A stretch of 36,808 bases of DNA from an uncultured Bacteroidales bacterium (GCA_902776955.1 CACYSG010000034.1:1-36808), one strand, 5' to 3'; positions 26,195-34,475 are shown, counted from the stretch's first letter. The notes: generated by a model from the letters alone, not told the origin. Numbers and translations are program-made.

Positions 26195-28363
26195 TTACTT
26201 CAGGTACTGGTCATAGAACTCCAGCGCCCGCTTGTAAACAACGTAGCGCGCCGAGCAGTCGCGGATGCTGTGGTTCATGTTGGGGAACACCATCATGTCG
26301 CAGGTGCGGTTCATGTCCACGAGTTTGGACACATACTGCATCGAGTTGACGATGTGCACGTTGTCGTCGGCGCTGCCAAACATGATCAGGACCCTGCCTT
26401 TCAGGTTCTCGGCGCGGTTCAGCGGGAAGTTGCTGTAGCCCTCGGGGTTCTCCTGGGGCGTGCGCATGTAGCGCTCGGTATAGATGCTGTCATAGAAGCG
26501 CCACGTCGTCACCGGTGCGATGCTCACACCGCAGGCATAGTTGCTGCCCGGCTCGCTCATCGCCATCAGCGTCTGGAAACCACCGTAGCTCCAACCCATG
26601 ATGCCGATGTGGTCGGCGTCAACCCAGGGCTGGCTCGCCATGTAATGGGCGGCAGCAACGGCGTCCTCGGTCTCATATTTGCCCAGGTTCAGGTAGGTCA
26701 TCGACTCGAACTCCTTGCCACGGAATCCGGTGCCGCGGCTGTCCACCTCGACGACGATGTAACCCTCGGTGGCAAAGTACTGTTCCCAGCCCATGCGCCA
26801 CTTGTTGAGCACCTCCTGAGAGCCGGGACCGTTGTAATGCTCCATGATAACGGGATACTTCTTTGTCGGGTCAAAGTCCACCGGCTTGATCATGTAGCCG
26901 TTGAGCGTGTAACCGTCATGCTCCATCGTGAAGAATTCCTTCTTGGGAACATCCACGGCAGTGTAGCGCTGGGCATATTCCTCGTTGAGCTCGAGGTCGC
27001 GCACGCGGCGGCCCTTGCGGTCGTAGATGCGGTACTGGTTAGGCGTGGCGGCATCGCTATAGACTCCCACGTAGTAGCTGAAGTCTCCGTTGAAGATGGC
27101 CGATGCGGTACCGTGTCCGTCGGCCGTCGACGGTGCCAGGCGCGTCACCTTGCCCTTGGTGTCAACACACTCGACAACGCGGTTCAGCGGCCCGCACGAG
27201 GCCTGATAGTAGAAGCGTTTGCTGGCCTTATCATATCCGTAGAACTGCGAAATGATGCGGTTGTTGTCATTGGTGAGCTGGCGCATCAACTTGCCGTCCA
27301 AATCATACTGGTACAGCTGCATATAGCCCGAACGATCGCTCGGGATGACAAAGAAGTTGTCCTCGTATTGTACCTGCTGGCTCGTCTCGGCGTCAACCCA
27401 TGTGTCTGACGTCTCATGGTAAACCTGCTTGGCATCGCCAGTCCTTGGGTTAACGGCATAGATGCGCAGGTCGTTCTGGTGGCGGTTCAGGCGTTGAACC
27501 ATCAGACGCTGAGGATCGGGGCTGAAGGTGATGTGACAAACGTAGTCCTCCTCGTCGAGGGGCACGTTGAGTTTCTTGAAGGTGCCGTCGACCACGTCAT
27601 AGCAGTGAACGCTCACGATCGAATTCTTCTCGCCGGCAACGGGGTACTTGAAGTCATATCGGCCGGGGTAGAGCGCATACTCGTCCTTGGGGTTGCACGT
27701 GCCCTGATAGATGACCATCGAGGCCATCTTCACCTGGCTTTCGTCCCAGCGCAGGAAGGCCAGCGTGCGGCTGTCGCTCGACCAGTTCAGCGTGTTGAGC
27801 ATGCCCAGCTCCTCCTGATAAACCCAGTCGGGCACGCCATAGATGATGTTGTTCTTCTTGCCGTCGCGGGTCACCTGCACGGTGGTGCCGTCATCCAGGT
27901 TGCGCACAAACACGTTGTTATCCTTGACATAGGCCACGCGCTTGCCGTCGGGCGACAAGGTAGCGATTTCCTCACCGCCGCTGTCGCTCAGCGACTTTAT
28001 GGTCTTGTTCTTCAGGTCATATACATAGTAGTCGGCGCTGAAGCTGTAACGGTAAATCTCCTGGGAGTTGTTCCACAGCAGCACGTAGGCGCCGTCGGCA
28101 GTTACCTCAAAGTCGTCCCAGCCCGTCACCATCTCGTTGCTGGTGTCGAGCAGCACGCTTTCGTCGCCCTTGACATAGCCGATGCGGTTGATGGCATTGC
28201 CGTCATCGCTCAGGCGGTAAAAGTAGCGACCGTCGCTCTTGCTGGGTTGCATGGCGCCGATGCCCTTGGGCGAATTGCCGCGAAGCACACATTCCTCAAG
28301 CGTCAAAGCACTGGCCCCCATAGCCAGCACCATCATCGCAAGTGTCAATAATATCTTATTCAT
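26195..28363 (-). CDS. dipeptidyl peptidase IV (S9B family)
   Basis: Exported serine peptidase that removes Xaa-Pro dipeptides from peptide N-termini. It has 722 residues, full length for bacterial DPP IV. A signal peptide (MNKILLTLAMMVLAMGASA) is followed by an eight-bladed beta-propeller domain to about residue 470, including DWVYQEELG with the substrate-binding Glu residues of this family. The alpha/beta-hydrolase domain has the nucleophile GWSYGG near residue 590, the Asp in MFGSADDNVH and the His in PNMNHSI. VEVDSRGTGFRG is another DPP IV landmark. In gut and oral Bacteroidales such enzymes feed on proline-rich peptides; periplasmic location is inferred. Confidence 0.95.
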   Translation of the reverse strand: MNKILLTLAMMVLAMGASALTLEECVLRGNSPKGIGAMQPSKSDGRYFYRLSDDGNAINRIGYVKGDESVLLDTSNEMVTGWDDFEVTADGAYVLLWNNSQEIYRYSFSADYYVYDLKNKTIKSLSDSGGEEIATLSPDGKRVAYVKDNNVFVRNLDDGTTVQVTRDGKKNNIIYGVPDWVYQEELGMLNTLNWSSDSRTLAFLRWDESQVKMASMVIYQGTCNPKDEYALYPGRYDFKYPVAGEKNSIVSVHCYDVVDGTFKKLNVPLDEEDYVCHITFSPDPQRLMVQRLNRHQNDLRIYAVNPRTGDAKQVYHETSDTWVDAETSQQVQYEDNFFVIPSDRSGYMQLYQYDLDGKLMRQLTNDNNRIISQFYGYDKASKRFYYQASCGPLNRVVECVDTKGKVTRLAPSTADGHGTASAIFNGDFSYYVGVYSDAATPNQYRIYDRKGRRVRDLELNEEYAQRYTAVDVPKKEFFTMEHDGYTLNGYMIKPVDFDPTKKYPVIMEHYNGPGSQEVLNKWRMGWEQYFATEGYIVVEVDSRGTGFRGKEFESMTYLNLGKYETEDAVAAAHYMASQPWVDADHIGIMGWSYGGFQTLMAMSEPGSNYACGVSIAPVTTWRFYDSIYTERYMRTPQENPEGYSNFPLNRAENLKGRVLIMFGSADDNVHIVNSMQYVSKLVDMNRTCDMMVFPNMNHSIRDCSARYVVYKRALEFYDQYLK

Positions 28364-28383
28364 AACGCAACTCCTATCTCTTC

Positions 28384-28425
28384 TAAACTCTAAACTTTAA
28401 ACTCTAAACTCTAAACTCTAAACTA
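28384..28425. repeat. 7-base tandem array
   Basis: Six consecutive copies of TAAACTC (two with one change), beginning at the base after the bcp stop codon and running towards the dipeptidyl peptidase start. Related units occur at 13761-13781 next to the rocD hairpin. Confidence 0.8.
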
Positions 28426-28881
28426 CTATCTATTAACTATTTCCAGTATCTGGTTCGCACTGTCCTTGGTGTTCACTTTCTCGATGATGTGCGTGACGAT
28501 GCCCTGCTCATCGATGATGAACGTGGTGCGCACGGTGCCCATGTAGGTGCGGCCAGCCATCTTTTTCTCCCTCCATACGCCGAAGGCTTGGTTCAGCGTC
28601 GTGTCCACATCGGCAATCAACGGGAAGGGAAGGCTGTATTTGTCGGCAAACTTCTGGTGGCTGGCGGCGCTGTCCTTGCTCACGCCCAACAGGGCATAGC
28701 CGGCACGCTTGAGCGCACCGTAGCCCGTGGCCAGGCTGCAGGCCTCGGCGGTGCAGCCGGGGGTATTGTCCTTAGGATAAAAATAAATGATGAGTTTCTT
28801 GCCTGCAAAGTCGCTGGCTTTCACCTCGTTGCCATTCATGTCAACGCCCAGGTTTTCGGGTATCTTATCTCCAATCTTCAT
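28426..28881 (-). CDS. bcp: thioredoxin-dependent thiol peroxidase (Bcp/PrxQ)
   Basis: Peroxiredoxin of 151 residues that reduces hydroperoxides in the cytoplasm with thioredoxin as donor. The peroxidatic Cys is in FYPKDNTPGCTAEAC; the second Cys five residues later is the usual PrxQ resolving position. Further marks are LGVSKDSAASHQKFADKYSLPFPLIAD and a final GTVRTTFIIDEQGIVTHII. Length is standard. A candidate -7 box lies 34 bases upstream. Downstream, a 7-base tandem array and then the dipeptidyl peptidase gene follow on the same strand. Confidence 0.96.
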   Translation of the reverse strand: MKIGDKIPENLGVDMNGNEVKASDFAGKKLIIYFYPKDNTPGCTAEACSLATGYGALKRAGYALLGVSKDSAASHQKFADKYSLPFPLIADVDTTLNQAFGVWREKKMAGRTYMGTVRTTFIIDEQGIVTHIIEKVNTKDSANQILEIVNR

Positions 28882-28914
28882 AGTTGTAATTTGGTTTTAC
28901 GATGATTAAACTCA

Positions 28915-28922
28915 CAAATTTA
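28915..28922 (-). promoter_or_regulatory. candidate -7 box for bcp
   Basis: On the minus strand TAAATTTG matches TAnnTTTG, 34 bases before the bcp ATG. No -33 box at standard spacing is evident. Confidence 0.45.
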
Positions 28923-28992
28923 CAACATTTTCTTCAACATCTTTTCATTTCCGTTAATTTTTGCGAAATAATTCACTTTTCAGCCGCACTGC

Positions 28993-29023
28993 TTGCACAT
29001 CTTATAAAATAGTAGTAATTTTG
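28993..29023 (+). promoter_or_regulatory. promoter of bamD-rpoZ
   Basis: TTG (28993-28995), a 20-base spacer, then TAATTTTG (29016-29023). This fits the Bacteroidota consensus and gives a leader of roughly 25 bases to the preferred bamD start at 29053. Confidence 0.7.
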
Positions 29024-29052
29024 CAGGCTAAATGCGCAAAATCGACTTTTCA

Positions 29053-29859
29053 ATGATCAAGAAATTGACGATAATAGTGGCTCTGGCCTGTGTGTTGGTG
29101 GGCTGTGGCGAGTACAACAAGGTGATGAAAAGCAGTGACCTTGAGTACAAGTATGCCTATGCCAAAAAGGCGTTTGAAAACAAACGTTATGCCCAGGCTT
29201 ATACCATTCTCACCGATCTGGTGCCCGTCTTTCGTGGTACTCCCCATGCCGAGGAATCTCTCTATCTGCTGGGAATGAGCTACTACGAGAACAAGGACTA
29301 CATCAACGCGGGCTCTTATTTCAAGCAGTACTATCAGCGCTATCCGCGAGGACAGTATGCCGAGTTGGCCCGGTTCTATGCCGGTTACGGCTTCTACCTT
29401 GACTCGCCCGACCCGCAGCTTGACCAGAGCGAGACGATTAGGGCCATGGAAGAGTTGCAGGCCTTCATCGACTATTTCCCCAAGAGCGACAAGTCCTCGA
29501 TTGCACAGAGCGCCATTTTCGAGCTTCAGGACAAACTGGTCCTCAAGGAACTCCAGAACGCAACGCTCTACTACAACCTGGGCAACTATATGGGTAATAA
29601 CTACGAGAGTGCTGTCATTACCGCCCAGAATGCCATCAAGGACTATCCTTACAGCAAGTACAAGGAGGATTTGGAGATGCTGGTGCTCAGGGCCAGGTAC
29701 CGCGAGGCGGTCGAGAGCGTTGAGGAGAAAAAGGTAGAGCGCTTCCGCACGGTCATCGACGAGTACTACTCGTTCGTCAACGACTACCCCGAGAGCCGCA
29801 TGCGCAAGGAGGCCGACAACATCTTCAAGATTGCCAACAAGCATGTCAACGGCATCTGA
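29053..29859 (+). CDS. bamD: outer-membrane assembly lipoprotein BamD
   Basis: TPR-repeat lipoprotein of the BAM complex that inserts beta-barrel proteins into the outer membrane. From the ATG at 29053 the product is 268 residues with a lipoprotein signal (MIKKLTIIVALACVLVGC; lipobox LVGC). The in-frame ATG at 29032 is only 8 bases from the -7 box and adds seven residues, so 29053 is preferred. The body has the BamD pattern SSDLEYKYAYAKKAFENKRYAQAYTIL, FRGTPHAEESLYLLGMSYYENKDY, YFKQYYQRYPRGQYAELA and a final NDYPESRMRKEADNI. rpoZ follows 48 bases later, a pairing common in Bacteroidales. Confidence 0.93.
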   Translation: MIKKLTIIVALACVLVGCGEYNKVMKSSDLEYKYAYAKKAFENKRYAQAYTILTDLVPVFRGTPHAEESLYLLGMSYYENKDYINAGSYFKQYYQRYPRGQYAELARFYAGYGFYLDSPDPQLDQSETIRAMEELQAFIDYFPKSDKSSIAQSAIFELQDKLVLKELQNATLYYNLGNYMGNNYESAVITAQNAIKDYPYSKYKEDLEMLVLRARYREAVESVEEKKVERFRTVIDEYYSFVNDYPESRMRKEADNIFKIANKHVNGI

Positions 29860-29907
29860 TGCGTCAACACGATAACAACAATACATTATATAAATTTCAA
29901 GTAAGAC

Positions 29908-30240
29908 ATGGATTACAAGAAGACTAACGCGCCACTTACGACAACTGTTCATGACATCATCGAGATGGCAGAGCCCACGGGCAACATCTATGAGACCGTT
30001 TGCATCATCAGCAAGCGCGCCAACCAGATTGCTGCCGAGATGAAGTCTGACCTGGAGAAGAAACTTGAGGAGTTTGCTACCCTCAACGACAACCTTGAGG
30101 AAATCAGCGAGAACAGGGAGCAGATTGAGATCTCTAAGTATTACGAGAAACTCCCGAAGCCGACGCTCATCGCCACTCAAGAGTATCTCGAGGACAAACT
30201 CGCCTATCGCAACCTGGCTAAGGAAAAAGAGGAATTCTAA
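29908..30240 (+). CDS. rpoZ: DNA-directed RNA polymerase omega subunit (Bacteroidota type)
   Basis: Omega subunit that stabilises RNA polymerase assembly. The 110-residue product begins MDYKKTNAPLTTTVHDIIEM and contains GNIYETVCIISKRANQIAAEMK, the Bacteroidota version of the omega RxxQ region. A Glu/Lys-rich helix follows, then KPTLIATQEYLEDKLAYRN. It is placed directly downstream of bamD and probably co-transcribed. No related gene follows on the strand; only a weak hairpin and AT-rich sequence separate it from the converging comF gene. Confidence 0.92.
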   Translation: MDYKKTNAPLTTTVHDIIEMAEPTGNIYETVCIISKRANQIAAEMKSDLEKKLEEFATLNDNLEEISENREQIEISKYYEKLPKPTLIATQEYLEDKLAYRNLAKEKEEF

Positions 30241-30264
30241 AAAGAAGAATTCTGCAATCCACGA

Positions 30265-30292
30265 CGTCCCGGAGCAACACATGCCCGGGGCG
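30265..30292 (+). terminator. weak terminator-like hairpin after rpoZ
   Basis: CGTCCCGG (30265-30272) pairs with CCGGGGCG (30285-30292), including one G-T pair, around a 12-base loop. It is followed by a T-rich but interrupted tract. Position suggests it ends bamD-rpoZ. Confidence 0.5.
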
Positions 30293-30470
30293 CTGTTCGT
30301 TTATTACCTGCTCTTTATAAAGCGACCTAAAAGAATTAAATAATGCAGTATTTGTATTTAATTTTATTAATGTTTTTTTGATTTCTCGCGCGAAGCGCGA
30401 TTCAATTTGCAACGAATGAATTATGTCGCTCCTTCCCATCGTTAGCCTTTCCTGAATGCAGCTTTAACGA

Positions 30471-31178
30471 TCACTCGAGTCTAGCCGCGGCGAGTGTGAA
30501 CAGCGAGACCTTGACATCGGGGATGGACTTGAGCAGCATGGCGCAGGCCGTGAGTGTCGAGCCGGTCGTGACGACGTCGTCAACCAGCAGGATGTGCTTC
30601 CCTTCCAGCTGATCTGTGTGCTTGTTCAAGGCGAAATTTCCCTGGATGTTCTGCCAGCGCTCGAGGGCACCCTTGTGCGTTTGGGTCGAGTGGGGGAGAA
30701 TGGCCTTCAGCGACTCTACGTAGGGGATATTAAGGGCATCGGCGAGTCCGCGCGCCAGATATTCGCTCTGATTGTAACCGCGCTTGGCGAGTTTGCTGCG
30801 GTGCAGCGGCACGGCGGTTACCATGTCGATGGCCTCAAAGAATCCGCTTCCTTCCATATCCCGCACAGCGCGGGCGGCCAGCCAATAGCCCATCTTGGGA
30901 ACGCTGCGGTACTTGATGTCGTGTAGGATGCTGGCATAGGGGGATCCTTTCTCATAGAAGAAATAGGCCGTCGCTCGCTCGATGGGCACCTTGCCGGCAA
31001 AGTGCTGTTCCATCGTGTTGAAAGTCACTTCCTCATATCGGGTGCGGGGCAGTTCGGCAAGGCACTTGCGGCACAGCCACCGCTCGTCGCTTCCCAGCGA
31101 TTGTCCGCACACGGGGCACACGCGGGGCAACACCACGTCGGCCGCGGCACTGAGCCATTGCTTAATCGTCTGCTTCAT
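30471..31178 (-). CDS. comF: ComF-family phosphoribosyltransferase-like protein
   Basis: A 235-residue ComF/GntX family protein. An N-terminal zinc-binding segment (CPVCGQ...CRKC) is followed by a type I phosphoribosyltransferase fold with the PRPP-binding loop HILLVDDVVTTGSTL. The family's AVPLHRSKLAKRGYNQSEYLARGL is also present. ComF proteins act in DNA uptake in naturally competent bacteria; in Bacteroidota the role is unproven. The start at 31178 (MKQTIKQWLSAAADVVLP) is preferred over the longer frame to 31244. It overlaps the end of recX by 17 bases, so it is the third gene of a tightly coupled operon. Confidence 0.92.
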   Translation of the reverse strand: MKQTIKQWLSAAADVVLPRVCPVCGQSLGSDERWLCRKCLAELPRTRYEEVTFNTMEQHFAGKVPIERATAYFFYEKGSPYASILHDIKYRSVPKMGYWLAARAVRDMEGSGFFEAIDMVTAVPLHRSKLAKRGYNQSEYLARGLADALNIPYVESLKAILPHSTQTHKGALERWQNIQGNFALNKHTDQLEGKHILLVDDVVTTGSTLTACAMLLKSIPDVKVSLFTLAAARLE

Positions 31179-31656
31179 CCAGGCGGGTAACTTGTTTGAC
31201 ACATGCGCTTGCGATATCCGCCTCAAATCCGCGCGAGGCGGCAAAACGCATCATCGCGGCCCACGCCGCACGGGGCTCACGCCCTTTCACGGTGCGCCAT
31301 TTCGACCGTAGGATATCCATCAGCTTGTCTCGGTATTGCTCATCATCGATGGCGCCCATCGCCTCGTCGATCAATTCACCGGCAACACCTTTCTGCCGCA
31401 GTTGATGGGCAATCTTGATTCTTCCCCAACCGTTGAACATGAATCGGTCGCGGGTAAAGGCCCGGGCAAATCGTCGGTCATCGATGAATCCCTGACCGAT
31501 AAGCTCTGCCAGCACCGCATGAGCTTCCTTGGCATCAAGGCCCCACTTCAGCAACTTCTCGCGGATGTCGCCGGTCGCCTGTTCGCTGCGGGAGCACAGG
31601 GCGGCGGCGCGGTTCATCGCCTGGGCTTGGGTGAGTGGCTCTTTATTGCTGTTCAT
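31162..31656 (-). CDS. recX: regulatory protein RecX
   Basis: Modulator that binds RecA filaments and limits recombinase activity. The 164-residue product is mostly helical, with the RecX pattern ALCSRSEQATGDIREKLLKWGL, then LAELIGQGFIDDRRFARAFTRDR, WGRIKIAHQLRQKGV and LRSKWRTVKGREPRAAWAAMMRFAASRGF. Length fits the family. Its start overlaps the patatin-like gene by 14 bases and its end overlaps comF by 17, so translation of all three is probably coupled. Confidence 0.93.
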   Translation of the reverse strand: MNSNKEPLTQAQAMNRAAALCSRSEQATGDIREKLLKWGLDAKEAHAVLAELIGQGFIDDRRFARAFTRDRFMFNGWGRIKIAHQLRQKGVAGELIDEAMGAIDDEQYRDKLMDILRSKWRTVKGREPRAAWAAMMRFAASRGFEADIASACVKQVTRLDEADD

Positions 31657-32527
31657 GGGTTGGCTGAGGTTCGTCCGAGAGGAACTTCTTCAGCTCCTCC
31701 AAGCGCTGCAGCGCCTCTTCCCGGCCTTGCTGATACACGCGGTTCATCTCCTGCGCGTCATGGGTCGTGCGGCTCACGTCGAGTGGCTTCAACGGCCTGA
31801 ACACAAACGCGGTACCCTTGCGTTCCTGCTCGCGCACCTGTTGCAACTGCCTGTTGTACATCGCCGGGCGACGCTCCAGCGCCTCGATGACCTTGGGCCA
31901 CTTGCGCAGCAGCGGCTTCATCAGCCACATGCCGTGTTCGGCGGTCTTGCGGTAACCTTCTTCTCGCGTCAGGATGACCACGTTGCGCTCATATCCCTTA
32001 CTCATCATGAACTCCAGCGGAATCGAGTCGGCGAGGCCTCCGTCGAGCAGCAGGCGTCCGCCCACCTCAACGGGCTGGGCCACAACGGGCATCGAGGCCG
32101 ACGCGCGTATCCACTCAAAAAAGTCATTGTTCACGCGATCCAGGCGCTGATAGATTCCCTTGCCCGTATTGACGTCAAAGCACACCGCATAGCACTCCAT
32201 CGCCGTGTCCTCAAACACGTTGTAGTCAAACACGTCATAGTGTGTCGGGACCAGTTTGTAGGCAAAATGCGCGTTATAGTAGTTGCCGGTCTTTAACAAC
32301 GACATGATGCCGCTGTAGCGGCGGTCCTTGGCAAAGCGCACGTTATAGCGCAAGGCTCGGCCTGCCTGCCGCGACTTGTAGTTGCAGCCGAAGGCGATTC
32401 CTGCCGAGACGCCAACCATGCCGTCAAGATAGATGCCGTTCTCCATGAGCACGTCAAGGATGCCGCACGTGTACATGCCGCGCATGCCGCCACCCTCTAG
32501 CACAAGACCTGTTTTGCTCATTCCCAT
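31643..32527 (-). CDS. patatin-like phospholipase
   Basis: Bacterial patatin-like acyl hydrolase of about 294 residues (YjjU/RssA-like). From the ATG at 32527 (or 32521, two residues later) it reads MGMSKTGLVLEGGGMRG, the oxyanion-hole motif. GVSAG (GxSxG) carries the nucleophilic Ser, and DGGLADSIP carries the catalytic Asp of the dyad. The longer frame to 32614 runs through the promoter region. No signal peptide, so it probably acts inside the cell, on phospholipids or lipid by-products; the substrate is unknown. A -7 box lies about 35 bases upstream. First gene of the operon with recX and comF. Confidence 0.93.
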   Translation of the reverse strand: MGMSKTGLVLEGGGMRGMYTCGILDVLMENGIYLDGMVGVSAGIAFGCNYKSRQAGRALRYNVRFAKDRRYSGIMSLLKTGNYYNAHFAYKLVPTHYDVFDYNVFEDTAMECYAVCFDVNTGKGIYQRLDRVNNDFFEWIRASASMPVVAQPVEVGGRLLLDGGLADSIPLEFMMSKGYERNVVILTREEGYRKTAEHGMWLMKPLLRKWPKVIEALERRPAMYNRQLQQVREQERKGTAFVFRPLKPLDVSRTTHDAQEMNRVYQQGREEALQRLEELKKFLSDEPQPTHEQQ

Positions 32528-32560
32528 ATATTCTTCAGTTCGTTTTCTTTTTTCGGATTG

Positions 32561-32568
32561 CAAAAGTA
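32561..32568 (-). promoter_or_regulatory. candidate -7 box for the patatin-recX-comF operon
   Basis: On the minus strand TACTTTTG matches TAnnTTTG, about 34 bases before the patatin ATG. No good -33 box. Confidence 0.45.
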
Positions 32569-32623
32569 ATATAAAAGAATGAAACTCACGCCCGACATCG
32601 ACGGTTTTCTGCAATCGTTTTAC

Positions 32624-32631
32624 TACCTTTG
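32624..32631 (+). promoter_or_regulatory. candidate -7 box for the CPBP protease gene
   Basis: TACCTTTG matches TAnnTTTG, 30 bases before the ATG, divergent from the patatin promoter. No -33 box at standard spacing. Confidence 0.5.
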
Positions 32632-32661
32632 CGTCAACGATAGAAAGAAAAAGGGTAATTT

Positions 32662-33462
32662 ATGAGCAAATGGGCTAACTTCATAAGACCACTGATGCCG
32701 ATACTCTCGGCCATCTACGGACTCGTGCTGATTTATGTAGCGGCGATGCCGATGGCCGATGGATCCGGCACTATCGGCGCCGAAGCCGCTACGTGGATGC
32801 TAACGCTGGCGGCCATTGTGTTGACCTATTTCCTCGTGAAGCGAGTAGAGCCCAGAGTGTTTCCTGAGGCAAACCGTTTTTCGCTCAAGTTCCCGGCGCT
32901 CGCGGTCGCTGCAGGGCTCTTGTTGATGGCCCCGCTGTGGATGGTTGTGGAAGGCGGCACCGTTTACGGGCTCACGTCACTGATGCAGGACATTCAGCTC
33001 GAACCGATAACATACTCGACCGACGAATTGCGTGAAGACCTTTTGTCCGGTATCCATGCCGTTTTGCTCGCTCCTGTGCTTGAAGAATTGTGTTACCGTC
33101 AGCTGGCCATTTCTCCCTTCAGGCGCCGCAGTTCGCAGGTCATCGTTTGTGTGGTGATGGCGCTGCTGTTCGGCATGCTGCACGTCCGCAACTTCCCGGG
33201 CGCCTTCCTTTCGGCCATGGTCTACGGACTGGTGTTCATCTGGTCAAGAAACGTCTGGTATGCCATCCTCCTTCACGCCGGACACAACTTGATGGCGACT
33301 TTGCTTGCCGTGTATTGCGCATCAGGACTCGGCGAGTTACAGATGTCCAAAACCCCGGTCATCATCCTCCCTGACACTAAAGTCCTCATCGCCTGTGCCC
33401 TCACAACCCTCATCGGCCTCTCCCTGATACTCAACCACAAGGCACTCAACAAGAGCAAGTAA
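32662..33462 (+). CDS. CPBP-family intramembrane glutamic/metallo-protease
   Basis: A 266-residue integral membrane protein of the CPBP (CAAX protease/bacteriocin-processing, Abi) family. Several hydrophobic segments are visible (about 12-30, 44-62, 78-98, 130-150, 165-185, 190-230, 238-258). The three family motifs are present: EELCYRQ (EExxxR), FGMLHV with the conserved His, and HAGHN (HxxxN). Members cleave prenylated or peptide substrates in the membrane, or act in self-immunity; no bacteriocin gene lies nearby, so the substrate is unknown. It is divergent from the patatin operon and appears to stand alone. Confidence 0.92.
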   Translation: MSKWANFIRPLMPILSAIYGLVLIYVAAMPMADGSGTIGAEAATWMLTLAAIVLTYFLVKRVEPRVFPEANRFSLKFPALAVAAGLLLMAPLWMVVEGGTVYGLTSLMQDIQLEPITYSTDELREDLLSGIHAVLLAPVLEELCYRQLAISPFRRRSSQVIVCVVMALLFGMLHVRNFPGAFLSAMVYGLVFIWSRNVWYAILLHAGHNLMATLLAVYCASGLGELQMSKTPVIILPDTKVLIACALTTLIGLSLILNHKALNKSK

Positions 33463-33583
33463 AGTCCCGATACAGTGGTTTAATTCTCCTTCAGCGCAGC
33501 CCGCAAGAATAGTGATTTGTGTTATGATAACTGATTAATAAGCAGTTGTACATATTGCCAACATGTTGGGCATACGTGTGGCT

Positions 33584-33607
33584 GTAGGGCCTCGCCTTGG
33601 CGTGGCC
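33584..33607. repeat. REP-like palindromic repeat, copy 2
   Basis: Identical over 24 bases to 6379-6402. It lies 6 bases before a 9-base-period array, between the CPBP protease gene and the HAD gene. Confidence 0.75.
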
Positions 33608-33613
33608 ACCCCT

Positions 33614-33676
33614 CCATTATATCCGTTTACTCCGTTATTTCCGTTCTCTCCGTTATTTCCGTTCTCTCCGTTTCCC
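33614..33676. repeat. 9-base-period tandem array, locus 3
   Basis: Seven 9-base units: a degenerate first unit, CCGTTTACT, then CCGTTATTT and CCGTTCTCT alternating twice, and CCGTTTCCC. The two alternating unit types also occur in the arrays at 15306 and 26144 with small changes. Confidence 0.8.
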
Positions 33677-33725
33677 CGCTAGTAAATCTCCCCCCAAAAC
33701 CACCAGAAAATAAAGAGAAATTCCC

Positions 33726-33733
33726 TATCTTTG
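33726..33733 (+). promoter_or_regulatory. candidate -7 box for the HAD gene
   Basis: TATCTTTG matches TAnnTTTG, 21 bases before the HAD ATG. No -33 box at standard spacing. Confidence 0.5.
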
Positions 33734-33754
33734 CCTGGAAATTTCAATTGGTTT

Positions 33755-34393
33755 ATGATAAAGAACATTGTCTTTGATTTAGGGGGCGTTATCTTTAAGA
33801 TAGATAAGTTCCAAGCCATTAGGCGTTTTAATGAGGTGGGGTTTCACGATGCCGCATCCTACCTCGACTCGTTTAAACAGATAGGAATCTTTGGGGATCT
33901 CGAGAGCGGCAAGATTACCGCCGAGGACTTCCGTTGCCGCCTGAGTGAAATGGCGGGAAAGGAACTGACGCTTGAAGACTGCGCTTATGGATGGCAGGGA
34001 TATGCGGTGGACGTGCCGCAGCGCAACCTGGACAAACTCCTCGAGCTGCGCCAGCGCGGTTTCAGGGTCAGCCTCCTCAGCAACACTAACCCGTTTATGA
34101 TTCAGTGGGCTCGCAGCAGCGCTTTCGACAGCCAGGGACAAGGATTAGACTACTACTTTGATGCGCTATATCTCAGTTATGAGATGGGTGTCATGAAGCC
34201 TGAAAGACGTATCTTCGAGATGATGCTGCAGGGAGAAAAAGCCAAGCCCGAAGAAACGGTTTTCATTGATGATAGCCCGCATAACACCCTGGCGGCCGCT
34301 TCGTTGGGAATACATGTTTTGCAGCCCGAAAACGGCGCCGATTGGCACGGAATGCTCGAAAACCTCATTTCCCGCTGTGCCCCTCGTGAGTAA
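33755..34393 (+). CDS. HAD-superfamily hydrolase (YihX-like)
   Basis: Cytoplasmic phosphatase-type HAD protein of 212 residues. Motif I is FDLGGVI, where the second Asp of the usual DxD is Gly, as in YihX-like members. Motif II is LLSNTN, the motif III Lys is in GVMKPERRIFE, and motif IV is VFIDDSPHN. A helical cap lies at about residues 15-85. YihX of E. coli acts on glucose 1-phosphate, but substrate assignment by similarity is weak in this family. The ATG at 33755 is chosen over an in-frame ATG at 33731 that overlaps the -7 box. No linked gene gives a clue to the pathway. Confidence 0.88.
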   Translation: MIKNIVFDLGGVIFKIDKFQAIRRFNEVGFHDAASYLDSFKQIGIFGDLESGKITAEDFRCRLSEMAGKELTLEDCAYGWQGYAVDVPQRNLDKLLELRQRGFRVSLLSNTNPFMIQWARSSAFDSQGQGLDYYFDALYLSYEMGVMKPERRIFEMMLQGEKAKPEETVFIDDSPHNTLAAASLGIHVLQPENGADWHGMLENLISRCAPRE

Positions 34394-34410
34394 ACAAATC
34401 CTAAAGAATG

Positions 34411-34441
34411 TTTGTGTTTCGCGAAAAGATAGCTAACTTTG
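34411..34441 (+). promoter_or_regulatory. promoter of the small exported protein gene
   Basis: TTTG (34411-34414), a 19-base spacer and TAACTTTG (34434-34441) match the Bacteroidota consensus. The ATG is 34 bases beyond. Confidence 0.75.
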
Positions 34442-34475
34442 TAACCAACTAAAGACTGTTTAAATACTGTTTATT

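Noticed and set aside
30282-30344. A 20-codon frame (MPGALFVYYLLFIKRPKRIK) after rpoZ.
   Set aside because: It overlaps the terminator-like hairpin and has no independent support.
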